64,000 nucleotides of DNA from NCBI GenBank assembly GCA_027943335.1, contig BSBK01001304.1:124001-188000 (forward strand), written 5' to 3'. Position numbers and translations under genes: made by a program. Each line of letters begins with the position of its first letter. The first letter of the stretch is position 1. The stretch comes from Chamaecyparis obtusa (lineage: Eukaryota; Streptophyta; Pinopsida; Cupressales; Cupressaceae). Shown here piece by piece: positions 1 to 12,713 of the stretch. The notes beneath the pieces are model-generated. The model was not told where the DNA came from and made no database searches. It worked only from the letters and a program-made list of their open reading frames with translations.

Positions 1-263
1 GGGTTTCCACTATAAATCTTGGTGTCAATACTTTTGTGAATGTTTTGGTTTGAACATTTATGTGTTTTACAAGTCAAGTATAGTTGGGTAGTGGACTACA
101 ATGTTATATGTTTTTGTTATGCAATCAGTAATGACCAAGTATTTTTTGGTTATTAGATATAATTTGTTTGAAAGTTGGAAAGTTTTAAAGTTTGTTTTAT
201 ACATGTGGACCTAAGAACAACTGATTCACCCCCCTTCTCTATTGTTTTAAATCATAATTAACA
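1..263 (+). repeat. Copia-A 5' LTR, 3' part only
   Basis: Bases 1-263 match the last 260 or so bases of the LTR ending at 6480, with scattered substitutions. The shared stretch includes the phrase around tttggtttgaacatttatg and the end aatcataattaaca. The LTR ends in ACA immediately before the primer-binding site. The rest of the LTR lies to the left of the window. Confidence 0.92.
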
Positions 264-265
264 AT

Positions 266-277
266 TGGTATCAGAGC
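266..277 (+). other. Copia-A primer-binding site (initiator tRNA-Met type)
   Basis: TGGTATCAGAGC starts two bases after the LTR end. It is the usual plant sequence complementary to the 3' end of initiator tRNA-Met and marks the start of minus-strand priming. Confidence 0.92.
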
Positions 278-322
278 TTTGTTGGTGCTTACAAAGAACA
301 AGTTTAAAGGTGGTTGAAGAAA

Positions 323-3300
323 ATGATCAGGATGTACAAGAAGGAGGTACCAAAGCTAAATAAGAAGAACTTTCTTGCATGGAAAAGTTTGATGAAGTTG
401 CATCTGGCCAGTATTGGTGATTTTGCAAAATACTATGTTGAGCATGACTATGTCACACCTATTGCACCTCTGATTGCTGAGGAAATGAGAGTTAAACAAG
501 AACACAATTAGGCAATGTTGGAAATTGCATCTTCCCTAAGCTATCTAGAATTTGAGGACATCAAGGATTGCACAAATGGTAAGAAAATGTGAGCCACTCT
601 TGCAAACATCTATGGTGTGGATATAAATGTACTGAGAAATAAAACTAAGATCCTAAGAGGTAAATTTGATGAAATGAGAATGCAAGAAGGTGAAAATATT
701 GCACAATATTGTGGTAGAATAAAAGAAGTTGTAAATGCTATTAGAGGAGAAAATGGAACTATTGATGATGAAACTATAATAGGAAAAGTATTGAGAACTT
801 TGAGACCTATCTATGCTATTAAGATTTCAGCTATTCAGGAATCTATATGTAATCCTAACAATGCACTTACTTTGGAAAGTTTTGTTGTTAAGCTTGCTAC
901 TTTTGAGCTTTCTAACTATGATAACTTCACTGTTGCTAATGTTGAATCTCCTTTTAAGTCACAAATGGTTCTGAATAAGTCAAAGAAAGAGAAAGAGAAG
1001 TGCATCAGTAAAAATGAAAGTGAAAGTGACAAATATGATGAAGCACTTGAGGATCTGGAAGCTCTTATGGCTAGAAGACTGAAAAGGGGTAAAGGAAAGT
1101 ACAAAGGTAAGCTCCCTATTATATGTTTTTCATGAAAGAAAGTTGGTCATATAGCTACTAGGTGTCTTGACAGGGATGACAAGGATGAAGAAAGAGACAA
1201 AAAGCATAAAGATAGAAGAGATGACAAAATTTACCGATGGTACAAGGACTACAAGGGAAAAGGTAAGAAATCTTGCTATATTACTGAAGAAGAGATTGAC
1301 ACTGATAGTGATGATTTTGAAATTGAGGTAGTCTATGTTGCAATGAAAGATGAGTCTGATGAGGATGATAAAACTACATTAATTTCCTATGTGGACAAAA
1401 CTGATAAATGGATTATTGATAGTGGTTGTTCACATCACATGACTAGTGATAAAAGTAAGTTTGATACCTTAGATCTTTATAAGAAGTGTGAAATTTGGTA
1501 ATGATGCACCATGTCTTGTTAGAGGAAAATGATTGATTATGATGACTGATAAGATCACTTGTGAGAATGCATATTGGGTTGAAGGTCTTAACTATAATCT
1601 GTTGAGTGTTGCACAACTTAACAACACTGGTTACTGAGTGGAATTTCATCACAAGAAGGCTAAAATATTTGATGCCACTAGTGAACTGATTGGAAGTGAT
1701 GAATAGACAAGAGGTAATTTGTTTTATCTTGACCTATCTAAAGAGACATGTATGATTGCACAACTTGATGATATATAGTTATGGAATAAGCGGCTATGTC
1801 ATATTAACTTTGACAATCTGGTAGAAATTAGTAAAAAGAAGAAAGTAAGAGGTCTACCTAGATTGAAGAAACCTGAGAATGTAATGTGCAAACAATGTTA
1901 GTTAGGAAAGAAAAAAGTCAAGTTTCAAGAGAAAAACCTTTACTTCTGAGAATGTTTCAGATTTGGTTCATATTGACCTTTGTGGACCTATGGGTGTACA
2001 AAGTTGTTGTGGTGCTAGATAATTTATTATGTTTGTTGATGATTATACCAGAATAATGATAGTAATGTTCTCAAAAGAAAAATATGATGCTTTTCAATTG
2101 TTTAAGTGGTATTTGGCTAATGTTGAAAAAGAGATAGGTAGAAACCTGAAGTGTCTTAGATTTGACCGAGGTGGACAATTTATATCAAATGAATTTAATT
2201 TGTTTTGCAATGATAGAGGAATCAAAAGATAGATGTCTACACTGAGAACACCTCCACAAAATGGTATAGCTGAGAGAAAGAACATATCTATCTTGGATTG
2301 TGCTAGGACATTGATGATTGAAAAGAATGTTGCACAACAATACTGGAGAGAAGCTATAAGTACAACTGTTTATACTCTTAACTGAGTGCAGATAAAAAAG
2401 TTACAAATCTGACACCTTATGAACTATGGCATAGCATGCACCTAATGTAAAATATTTTAGAATATTTGGAAGCAAATGCTACATACTAAAGGACAATAGG
2501 AATGGAAATTTTGATGCTAAAAGTGATGAGGGAATATTCCTAGACTACTCCACAAAAAGTAAAGCTTATAAATGTTTGAACTCTAACACTAAAAAAATTG
2601 TGGAAAGTGTGAATGTCAAAGTTGATGAGTATGTAGAGAAAAATGAAGCTGAAAGAAAGAGAGAATGAGAAGATTACAGATCTTTTGTGTATATAGAGGA
2701 AGAAGAGGCAAGTGATAGATTTGTACCAAACGTCGAGTCTCAAGTAATCAATGTCGAGCATTAGAAAAATAATGCCAAGAGATAAGAAGAACATGTCAAG
2801 TGATAGGATGAAGTTATTGACTATTAGGAAGAGGTTGTTGAGCATTCAGAAGCTGAATCTGACAATCTTATTGGGGAACCTGAAGAACTAGAAGAAAGGA
2901 GAGCAGAACCTATTTTGGCAAAATATGTACGAAGACATGACAAGCCTGAATAGATAATTGGAGATAATTATACTCGAGTTACGACCAAAAGCAAGACAAG
3001 AGACCCTACATGCTTGCTATGTGAATTTGAGCCTAAGACAACAAGGGAGGCATTAGAAAATGAAGACTGGATACAAGTAATGAATGAGGAGATAGACCAG
3101 ATTGAAAAAAAATGATACATGGACTCTGGTGCTGAGACTAGAAAACAAGAATTTCATTGGAACAAAGTGGGTGTTCCAAAATAAGTTGAATGAGCATGGT
3201 CAAATCACAAGAAACAAAGCTAGGTTGGTATGCAAAGGCTACACAAAAGAAGAAGGAATAGATTATGGAGAGACATTTTCCCCTGTAGCAAGATTGGAAG

Positions 3301-4565
3301 GAGTAAGAACTCTACTTGCATATGCTTCCTACAAAGATTTCAACGTATACCAAATGGATGTCAAGTCTACATTTTTAAATAGTACATTAGAAGAAGTATA
3401 CATTGAATAGCGATAAGGATTTGTTGATTCAAATAAAAGACACATGGTTTGAAAATTAAACAAAGTACTATATGGATTGAAGCAAGCTCCTAGAGCATGG
3501 TATGAAAGACTGCACAACTACTTATTACAATAGGATTTTCAAGGACAAATGACACAAGCAATCTATACATGAAAGATGATGAAGGTAAAGGAATCTTGTT
3601 GGATAATATTTTTGTCAATGATATTATTTTTGGTGGACAAGATGCCTTGTGTAAGAAATTTTCAAATGAAATTCAAACTGAATTTGAAATGAGTATGTTT
3701 GGTGAGATCAAATTTTTTGTTGGTTTACAAGTATATCCGATGGAAAAAGGCATTTTTATTACACAGTCTAAGTATATTTATGAGATACTAAAAATTTTTG
3801 GTATGGAAGATTAAAGGCCGGTGAGTACTCCTATGGCTACTAGACAAAAGTTGTCTAAAAATGATGGGATTGCAAAAGTAAACTAGACTTTGTATAGATC
3901 TATGATTGGAAAACTGTAGTATGTTGTACATAGTAGACCAAAAATTACATTTGCTATTGGAATTGTGGCAAGATTCTCTGCCAATCCTAAGGAAACACAC
4001 ATGATGGCTACCAAAAAGGATCATGAAATATTTGAAAGGAACTATTGAATATGGGCTATATTACAAGAAGTATGAAAAGTTTGAACTACAAGTATATACT
4101 GATGCTGATTGGGTGGGAAATGTAGATGACATAAAGAGTACTAGTGGTGGAGATTTCTTTCTTGGATAGAGATTAGTTTCTTTGACAAGAAAGAAATAAA
4201 ATTGCATTTCCCAATCTTCTGCTAAAATCGAGTATGTGGATGCTGTAGTGAACTGTTCAAACCTTGTGTGGATAAAGCAATTGTTAATAGGAATGAAAGA
4301 AGAGATCACTGAATGAGTTGTTATCTTTTATGATGACACAAGCTCTATCAACATGTCTAAGAATCCAGTAATGCATACAAAGACAAAACACACTACAACC
4401 AAGTATCAGTACTTGAGGGAATTGGTATAGAACAAGGAAGTCAAAATGGAATTTGTGAGCACTAAGGAACAACTAGCAGACAGATTCACTAAAGCTTTAC
4501 CTAGAGAAGCGCATGAATATCTGAGAGGCCAATTAGCATTCATTCCCCTAAGTGAGGCTGCCTAG
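323..4565 (+). pseudogene. Copia-A gag-pol polyprotein, decayed
   Basis: The frame starts at ATG 323 after the primer-binding site and ends at TAG 4563. Visible in order: Copia-type gag (about 323-1120), a CCHC zinc knuckle at 1124-1165 whose second Cys codon has become TGA (1133-1135), protease motif WIIDSGCSHHMTSD at 1409-1450, the pre-integrase zinc region near 1780-1900, the integrase core (IDLCGPMG and FVDDYTR, about 1960-2300), RT from about 3040 ([42 protein letters not shown]) with catalytic box FVNDIIFGG near 3611, and RNase H (YTDADWVG, about 4096; NMSKNPVMHTKTKH, about 4350). More than a dozen in-frame stops and some frameshifts interrupt it. The first Asp of the RT catalytic pair is Asn (codon 3617-3619). 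It cannot encode active enzymes. Confidence 0.9.
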
Positions 4566-4984
4566 TCAAGCTAGGAGCACTACATCAAATATGCTATAAC
4601 AAAATATTTGACAAATTGATGTAGAAGAAGGTCACACTTTAGGAGCAGTGTAGACTTGTGAAAAGAACAATAAACTAAGAATCAGTCATACGCAAGATGA
4701 CAGAAGGAGAAAATACTGAAAATATGATACCTACATCTATAGGATGTATGTTTTAGTTGCTGCTTTGGCATTTTTGTCAAAGAGGGAGATGAACAAAGAT
4801 GAAAACACATGAAAGAGATCAAAGATCAAGTAAGAGGGAGAAATTTTCAAAGGTCACAAAAGCAAGGCTAACTGATTATGAATCAGAATCAAGCTAAGGA
4901 TATTATAAATATTTCTGATGGATAGATAAGTTTTGGATTGGTTGGTAATCAATGTGTTATTCATATGGTGTTCCCATCAATGCC
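4566..4984 (+). other. Copia-A 3' untranslated region
   Basis: Between the RNase H stop and the polypurine tract lies about 420 bases with no conserved frame. It ends in a purine-rich run just before the LTR. Nothing else is recognisable. Confidence 0.7.
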
Positions 4985-4996
4985 AAAGAGGGAGAT
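4985..4996 (+). other. Copia-A polypurine tract
   Basis: AAAGAGGGAGAT abuts the TGTTGGAAAC start of the 3' LTR. Such a purine run is the plus-strand primer of LTR retrotransposons. Confidence 0.88.
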
Positions 4997-6480
4997 TGTT
5001 GGAAACTGTGATTGAAGCACTTGTTGTATTTTCATTGATGTCAAACCTTAACTAGTAAGACTATTGCTACTTAAGAAAGTACTATATCTATTTGAATATT
5101 GTAAAGGGGTCAGACAAGGATGGTAAAAATAGCACCTAAGGGAAAGGTTGAGTTATCTCAATAATTCAATGAGTACTTGATTATGTTGCTTAATGATGAG
5201 ATAATGTATTGTTTATATTAGTAAGAATGAAGACTAAACTGGTTGGCTTAACTGAGCAAAAAAGAAGAAATCATGTTTAAGCCAAGTGGTGTTAGTGTCG
5301 ACTAAGTTAGTATATGCCAAGTAATTTCAGTGTTCACCAAACATCAGTTCATTATTGAGGAAGATAGTGTTAGCTGAGGAAATAGTTTTAGTATTGACTG
5401 AGCTTTCTAGTGAAGATCGAGAAGTTGAACACTATATTGACCGAGCATTAGTAATTTACATTTGAGGAAGAATTCAGATTCCTAGCTGGCATAGTTGAAT
5501 TCTTAGATTATGTAAACCATGTTGACTTTATTTATTGATTGTTTGAAAGCATTTAATGCACTGTAAAATATTTTATTGTAAATCTTAGAGAGATTTGAGA
5601 TGTTTCTAGAAGAGGAGATGAAGAACATAAAGTTGGTAGGATTCGATGAATCTGATCAAACCCTAAGATCTACGAAGTAGATTAAGTGACAAAAGTTGTA
5701 TTGACCTAAATGAAGAGGTATATAGGAAACCTAAAATATAAGGTTGAGTATGGGGGTGGTGATAAGATATGTTGATGTTATTGACTTTCTAAGTACAAAA
5801 TGTTGAAGTATAATTGTTGAGATCACTTGAAGGGATTTCTAAGAAGATTAGTGATGGAGATGAAAAGGTTCTATAGTTAGTAAGCCAACATTTTTTTACA
5901 GAATTGGATCTGATATATAAAAAGTGAGTTATATTTTTATAAATCAATATTATTGTTACTTTCTAACCATTATATCAGTCAAAATCCTTTTAATAGAGGT
6001 TGACCTAACAGTCATATGTATAAATCCTTTGAACAAGGTTGCATTCTAATTGAGTGTATGTAAGTCCTATAACAAGGAATACTTTTAATAGAGTGGTTGA
6101 AATCCTTTAGTTGGGTCACACCTGACAGTGTGTATGTAACCTTTGATAGGGTTGTCTTTTCACAATGCTCACTTTAGAAGAGTGAAAATAATAGTAACAT
6201 GTTACAAAGTGGTTTTTCCCTAATTGGATTTGTACACTAAATCCTGGTGTCAATACTTGTGTGAATGTTTTGGTTTGAACATTTATGTGTTTTACAAGTC
6301 AAGTACATTTGGGTAGTGGACTGTAATGTTATATGTTTCTATTATGCAATCAGTAATGACTGAGTAGCTATTGGTTATTAGATCCAATTTGTTGGAAAGT
6401 TTTAAAGTTTTTTCTACACATCTGGACTTGAGAAAAACTAATTCACCCCCCCTCTTTGTTGTTCTAAATCATAATTAACA
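4997..6480 (+). repeat. Copia-A 3' LTR
   Basis: It starts TGTTGG and ends TTAACA, giving short inverted ends (TGTT/AACA), and is 1484 bases long. The last part matches 1-263. It has no coding potential. Confidence 0.9.
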
Positions 6481-6482
6481 CA

Positions 6483-9400
6483 AGGGTCATGCAAAAATTT
6501 GGTGGCAAGAGATTTAATTGTAGTGCAATAGAAGAGAAAAGGATAAAATCACAAGATGGGATTGAATGGTGGATAAATTGAAGTGATAGTTCATTCCTAT
6601 TGATTGTGAACTTGATCTACTGAAGAAAATGCAAGGTTTGAAGAAAATAGGAAGATCTATTTAGGAGTATACATAGGAGTTCTATCAAATCCTCATAAAA
6701 AATGGCTATGCAGAAGTTGATAAGTAAAAAGTTTGCCATTACCTTAATGGGTTGAGGCCAAGCATTCAGGAAGATTTGAATCTGGTTCAAGTGAATAGTA
6801 TTTAAGAGGCATACCAATTTTCCCTAAAAGTAGAGGAAAAGCTGAACAAGAAATTTGAAAGAACACAAAGTGGAAGAGGTCATGGCAAAAGATCTGGTGA
6901 ATAGTCTTATGGAGGCTGAAATGAAGATCTGAAAAAGAAGGATGAGGCCAGTAGTAGTGAGAATCAGAGAGGAAACCATTTCAATCATTTTCACAATCAA
7001 AATAATTGATATCATAGAGGAAGAGGAAGAGGACAATGATCCGGAAGAGGTGGCTTCAACATATTTTCACTATGGAGAAGGTTATAGAGCCTTTAAATGT
7101 CCTCAATGCCAAGGAAGGACAAATAATAGAATTGAAGGTTAGGCTAGAGTTTCACATGTGGATGAAGATACCAAGTCATCACATTTTGAAGATGATGAAA
7201 GAGGAGAAATGCTAATTAATAGAAGAGTCCTGCTGAGTGGTGAGAATGAACCTAAGAAAAGGAGGAACTTGTTCTGCACTAGATGCAAGTGTGAAGATAA
7301 ATGTTGTGATGTGATTATTGATAGTGGAAGCACTAAAAATCTAGTGTCAGAGGAGATGGTGAAAAGGTTGAAGCTCAAGAGATAGAAACACCCATATGCA
7401 TACCAAATTTTCTAGGTGCAGCATGACCATAAGGTCATGGTCAGTGAACATTGCCTGGTGAAGTTTAAGATTAGTGGATACCATAATGAGGTACTATGTG
7501 ATATCATGCCTATGGATGCATGTCATATGTTAATGGGTAGACCATGGTAGTTTGACAGGCATGTTGTACATGATGGTTGTGTAATTACCTATTCCCTGAT
7601 AAAGGATGGAGTGGGACATAAGTTAAGGCCATTGAAGGACATAGAAGAAAAGGTATGTGGTACTACAAGAATAAGTTTTGTTGATGGAAGAAATTTCCTA
7701 GAGGGTATGAGGTATGAGAATATGTGTTTTACTTTAATTCCAAAAGTTGGTAAAGAGAAAGTAGAAGATGTACTTGTAGAAGTTGTAGATTTGTTGAATG
7801 ATTTTTAGAATATTGTATCTGATAATGTCCCTAATGGATTACCACTAGTAAGGAAGATCAGTCATCAGATGGACTTGATTCTAGAAGCCAATTTTCCAAA
7901 TAAGACAGCACACAGAATGACACTAATAGAAAGTGAAGAGTTCAATAGATAAGTAGAAGAGTTGTTGTAGAAAGGATTGATCTGTGAGAGTCTGAGTCCA
8001 TGTGTTGTACCAATAGTATTAGCACAAAAGAAGAATGGAGAATGGAGGATGTGCACAAATTCTAGGGCTATCAACTTGATCACAATCAAGTATAGATTTC
8101 CTTTGCTGTAGATGGTTGATATTATGGACTATTCCAGTGGAGTTGTGTATTTCTCAAATATAAATTTGAAGAGTGGATATCACAAGATTAGGATCAGAGA
8201 AGGAGATGAATGGAATACTACCTTCAAGACAAAGAAAGGGTTGTATGAGTGGTTAGTCATGCCCTTTGGGATAAAAAATGCACTTAGTACTTTCATGTGG
8301 CTAATGAATGAGGTTCTGAAAGAATTTTTGTGTAAGTTTGTCATTTTTCACCTAGATGATATTTTAATCTTTAGTAAGACATTGGAGGAGCATATAATGC
8401 ATATTCATAGGGTGTTTGAGAATTTGAGAGAAGAGAAATCATTGATTAATGTGAAGAAGTGCAGTTTTGTGAAAATGGAGTTAGTGTATCTAGGATTTGT
8501 AGTTTTAGTAGAAGGTCTAAAAAGTGACCTAGAGAAAGTGAAGGCTATCCTTGAATGGCCTACTCCAAGGAGTGCTACTGAGGTAAGATATTTTGATGGG
8601 TTGGCTAGCTTTTACATAAAGTTTATTAGTATTTTTCAACCCTTTACTAAAACAATGAGAGGGGATAGGAAATAATTTAAGTGGACTACAGGGGCAGAAA
8701 AGAGTTTTCAATTATTGAAACAAAAAGTTACAAAACAACCTCTTTTAGAACTTCTAGATTTTAATAAGGTGTTTCTAGTAGATTGTGATGCTAGTGGTAT
8801 TGCAATATGATCTATTTTGAGCCAAGAAGCTAAACCTATTACTTATTTTACTGAGAAGTTGAATGATGCCAAAATAAAATATTATGTTTATGATCTACAA
8901 TTTTACACTATAGTTCAAGCATTGAAGAAGTGAAGACACTTTATTCTTCCTAAGGAGTTTGTTTTGTATACTGACCATCAAGCTTTGCAATATTTGAATA
9001 GTCAAGGAAAGTTGAATCAAAGGCATTTGAAGTTGGTTCAGTTTTTGCAGAGTTGCACATTTTTTTTGAAACATAGGAATGGAAAGTATAACTCTGTTGC
9101 AGATGCACTTAGTAGAAGGAAAATTTTGCTGACAGAGATGCAAATTGAGGTGGTTGGGTCCAAGGAACTCAAGAGTTTGTATCTAGAGGATCCTAATTTT
9201 GGTGAAGCTTGGAAAGCTTGTACAAAATCTATTACTTTAGATAGAAAAAAGTGGTTGGATTTCATCATCTGGGATGGTATACTATTTAGAGAGACTCAGT
9301 TGTGCATTCCAAAAAGTTCTATATGGGAGAATCTCATCAAGGAGATGCATAGCAGAGGATTGGCTAGACATTTTGGTCATGATAAAACCCTTTCTATTGT

Positions 9401-10596
9401 TAATGAGAATTATTATTGGCCACAGTTGCAGTAAGTTGTCAAGAAGTTTGTACAGAGTTGTAGAGTATGTTAGATGGAAAAAGAAGTAAAGAAGAATATA
9501 GGGTTGTATCATCCATTACTTGTAGCAGAGAAACCTTGGGAGGATATTAGTATGGACTTTGTTCTTGGTTTATCGAGGACGCAATGGAGACATGATTCAA
9601 TTTTTATGGTAGTTGACAAATTTTCAAAAATGGCACATTTCATTCCCTCTAAGAAGACTAATGATGTTGTTCATGTAGTAGAATTGTTTTTCAAGGGAGT
9701 GGTGAGACTACATGGTTTGCCAAAAAGCCAGATCAGGACACTAACTTTGTTGGATATTTTTGGGATACATTGTGGAAGAAGTTAAAGAAAAATTTTAATT
9801 TTAGTTCATAACATCATCTACAAACTAATGAATAGACATAGGTGGTGGATAGCAGTTTGGGGAATTTGCTGAGATATTTGGTTGGAGATAAGCCAATAGG
9901 ATGGGATTTGATTTTACCAAAGGAAGAATTTACATACAATAATTGTGTCAGTAGGAGCACTGGTAAATCACCTTTCTTGATTGTATATGGAAGTAGTCCC
10001 AGAAATGCATCTGAGTTGAGGAAAATAGATAAAGGAGAAATAAGTAGTGCTGAAGCTAAGGATTTTGCAGAACATTTGAAGAACATCTATGAGGAGGTGA
10101 GGAAGCACATTACCAAGATGAATGCACAATACAAGGCTAAGGTAGATGAGAAAATGAGGTATAAGGAATTTTAGGTTGGGGATGAAGTCATGGTTCATTT
10201 ATGAAAGGAGTGATTTCTAGTTGGTACATATAAGAAGTTGATTTGATAAAGAAGTTTGGGCCATGTAAGATAATAAAGAAGCATAATTTAGGAAATGCCT
10301 ATGAGGTAGAATTTCCCACTAAGTTGAATATTTCAAAAGTGTTTAACATTTTAGATTTGACAGAGTATCATAGAGGAGGTGTTGAAGATGAGATCACAAA
10401 GGCATAGTGGAGCATTCCAACAACTACTTTAGCTACTAAGGAGATTAGGGATATATTGGATAGTCATGTAGGTATATGCACAAGGAACAAGACATATGAA
10501 GAATATCTGGTCAAATAGAAAGGATGACCTGTTGAAGATTCATTATGGCTAACAAAGGAAGAGGTTAACTATCTTAGTTTTCCTCTTCACACCTAA
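6483..10596 (+). pseudogene. Gypsy-A gag-pol polyprotein with chromodomain, decayed
   Basis: Visible in order: Retrotrans_gag-like segment (about 6567-6930) with several stops; protease VIIDSGSTKNLVS near 7313-7350; RT from about 8040 (LKSGYHKIRIREGDEW, GLYEWLVMPFG, FHLDDILIFSK with both catalytic Asp kept, about 8346-8380); RNase H (VDCDASGIAI and YTDHQALQYL, about 8780-9115); integrase zinc region near 9350-9475 and core ([10 protein letters not shown], about 9545). A frameshift follows; the second catalytic Asp lies in a frame reading PDQDTNF, and the catalytic Glu position is a TAG near 9836. A chromodomain-like end (about 10441-10596) has its two Trp-like positions as TAG (10516) and TGA (10525). 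The frame ends at TAA 10594. It is non-functional. Confidence 0.88.
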
Positions 10597-10634
10597 GTCG
10601 TGACAGGGTCACGTCTCAAATTACCGTAGGTGTC

Positions 10635-11412
10635 TGATGCAAGAGCATCCTAGGTGTAAGATCAATCTTCCATCACCCAAAAATATTTCTAGTTTCTTTT
10701 TAATAAGGGCTCTTTTGTGTAGAGATGCTATTTATGAAAACTTACTTTTTTTAGTAAATTGGTCATATAATCCCAGAATGTTCTAATTTCATAGGTGGAG
10801 GTTCATCTTAGTCATATCAGCCTACAAGTTTAGTTTCATTATCTTATCATCTATATCAATGAAGTTATTGACATTTTTGGGTATGAAATCTTTGATCTCA
10901 ATTTTGAAGGCCTTATAGGCTATAGATCATGATTGACCCTTGGCTGAATGGAGCTTACATGAGCTAGGCACTATAGATCAGGTCATGCCCTTTTTGAAAA
11001 GTGGCTATAATAGAAAAATGGAGCTATGATTGAAACATTATGGCCTCTGGAAGTTGGGTTATCTAAAAACATAGTTTGTATTTGTTTTGACCTGACCCTA
11101 TTTGTAATAATTGTGAAAAATAAAATAATTCTATGTGTACTCGGCCTTAAAGGCTAAATTTTTGGAACCTTCTCAGGGGGTGGAAAATTGCCTATATAAG
11201 GAAGGTCATAGTGTTGTCTTAGGTAGTTCAGAGTACTTCAGAGCAGTTCTAGATAATAATTTGAAGTTTTTTCCCTCAAAATATTGTAAGAAAAATGCCC
11301 ATATGGCTTTGCACATTATATTTCTAAAAATTTGTAATTCCACATTGCAAATTGTTATTGTTTCTTTGTTTTTCTTATGTGTTTGTGGTATTAAGGGGAG
11401 TACCCTTCATCA
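10635..11412 (+). repeat. Gypsy-A probable 3' LTR
   Basis: The segment starts TGATGCAAGAGCATCC, close to the LTR starts of the gag-only element (TGATGCAGGGGCATTC on its strand) and Gypsy-C (TGGTGCAAGAGCACC). It ends CTTCATCA, giving inverted ends TGATG/CATCA. A TATA-like CCTATATAAGG lies near 11190. The 5' partner is outside the window, so the right boundary is inferred only from the TGATG/CATCA symmetry. Confidence 0.6.
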
Positions 11413-11414
11413 CA

Positions 11415-12460
11415 ATGGTGTCCGCATCTAAAGTGAACAAGTCCAAGTATGCAAAGGAGGAGGAAGTCAATCTAATATTTTTTGCTACTTGCAATGAACC
11501 TAAATAAAAACTTCATCTTGAAGTGGTGTTGCAAACTAATAAAATGGGAGCTTTCTCAAGCATACCACCTAGGGTTTTACTGGTGGAAGATGTATGTTCA
11601 TTCATAAATTGAAAAATTAGGGAAATAGGTGATTTCAAGATGTTTGCAACTTATCAAAAGTTGTGTGGTGAAGATGGCAAACTAAAACTTGAACATGAGC
11701 ACCTAAAAGTAAAAGGATTGGTCAATGCCCTAAATTTCTTGAAGAAATTCAAGAACAAATGGATCAGGATCATATTGAGTTGGTATCATGATGGAAAATT
11801 GTGTCTGGATGAGCCCATAAAGATTACAAGGAACATCATCAAAGCGGTAATTGGATACCCTACCATCAAAAAATTCAAGGCAATAAGGAATGCACCTAGA
11901 TAACTGAGATAAAAAAGAACGCTAGAGCTGATTGGGAAGGTTGACAAATGAGAGCATAATTCATGATCCTGAGACAAGATTTGGAGCTTATGTCATTGGT
12001 TACAAGACATTCTAGTCTAGCAGACTAAAGAGTGTGTCGTGTGGAGCTTTTGACATTGCTTATAAGATAGTTAAGAAGGGATTTCAATTGGACCTTGTCA
12101 AGCTACTTCTGAAGTGCAATTAGAGGAAAACATGAAGACTATCCAATCAGTAAAGTCTAACACCTATAAGTTTGGCACCCTGCTACTATGCATATTCTTC
12201 TATGTGAAAAAGTTTTTTCCCTCAGTTGGTAATATAGATTGGTCAATTGACAAGCTATTTATACTCCATATTACCAATTTGATTAACAGTCTATGAGATA
12301 ACTTTAACAGTTTAGTAGGAAATTATTTTGAACAATTCAAGGAGACAATAAATTCAAGGAGTAGAATTCCAAGACAACTAGTGGAGGAGTATGAATGGGA
12401 AAGTTTTTCCCTAGTTGACACTGATCACACCTTGATTAAGGCTGTGGAACCAAGGAACCA
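11415..12460 (+). pseudogene. Eroded ORF of unknown repetitive protein family (copy 1)
   Basis: From ATG 11415 a frame of protein-like composition can be followed with a few stops and shifts. The clearest open pieces are 11640-11903 (about 87 residues) and 12114-12296 (about 60 residues). Phrases include MVSASKVNKSKYAKEEEV at the start, IKITRNIIKAVIGYP near 11818, and FGTLLLCIFFYVKKFFPSVG near 12170. No catalytic motif is recognised. It begins right after the candidate Gypsy-A LTR and ends where minus-strand Tat-like leader sequence begins. Its overall style resembles the frame at 26395-27160, but I cannot prove homology by eye. It may be a gag-like or accessory ORF of an unrecognised element. 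I do not assign a function. Confidence 0.45.
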
Positions 12461-12691
12461 AAATAAAGAAAAAATTATTCAAAAGCCAAAACATCTCATA
12501 AAATTATGAATTTTTTATCGAAGCTTCCTTGATATGTCTACAACCTGCAAAAAAAATTTTAGACCAAAATTCTGAGTTGTTTGGGAGATATAATTAAATC
12601 TTCAAAAATTTAGGGTTTTAGTCTCCAAGAAAATCTACACAAAGGGGTTAGCTCCAAAAAAAAAACCAAAACTAGCATGTAAAGGTGGGTT
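12460..12691 (-). other. Tat-A leader (5' untranslated) sequence
   Basis: Left of the primer-binding site the minus strand reads as non-coding leader, including a 10-base A run on the plus strand near 12656. No open frame is conserved. The junction with the plus-strand ORF remnant lies somewhere between 12450 and 12500. Confidence 0.5.
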
Positions 12692-12709
12692 GCCCAATGG
12701 TGGGCACCA
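12692..12709 (-). other. Tat-A primer-binding site
   Basis: On the minus strand TGGTGCCCACCATTGGGC follows the LTR end by four bases. It resembles the TGGCGCCCACCGTGGGGC type seen in Tat-like elements, with differences mostly explained by C-to-T or G-to-A changes. The family comparison is from general knowledge. Confidence 0.65.
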
Positions 12710-12713
12710 GAAA

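Larger units (their letters stand above)
1..6480 (+). mobile_element. Copia-A: Ty1/copia LTR retrotransposon, 5' LTR cut by window edge
   Basis: The sequence shows the order LTR end (to 263), primer-binding site, gag, protease, integrase, reverse transcriptase, RNase H, polypurine tract and 3' LTR (4997-6480). Protease and integrase precede RT, which defines the Copia superfamily. The long LTR of nearly 1.5 kb would fit lineages with large LTRs such as SIRE/Maximus, but the lineage is not proven. The coding region carries many stops, so it is a dead copy. The bases right after the 3' LTR continue directly into a Gypsy gag frame, so I infer that this element inserted into Gypsy-A. The matching left target-site copy lies outside the window. 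Confidence 0.93.
6481..11412 (+). mobile_element. Gypsy-A: chromodomain Gypsy element, 3' part
   Basis: Immediately right of the Copia-A LTR a Gypsy gag frame continues in mid-gene. It is followed by protease, RT, RNase H, integrase and a C-terminal chromodomain, then a candidate 3' LTR. The order RT-RNase H-integrase defines Gypsy and the chromodomain places it among chromoviruses. The 5' LTR and gag N terminus are absent and presumably lie left of the window, beyond the inserted Copia-A. Confidence 0.88.

Noticed and set aside
2540..2845. Minus-strand hydrophobic frame of 101 codons in Copia-A
   Set aside because: Antisense to the Copia-A integrase-RT linker; the hydrophobicity reflects the Lys/Glu-rich sense strand.
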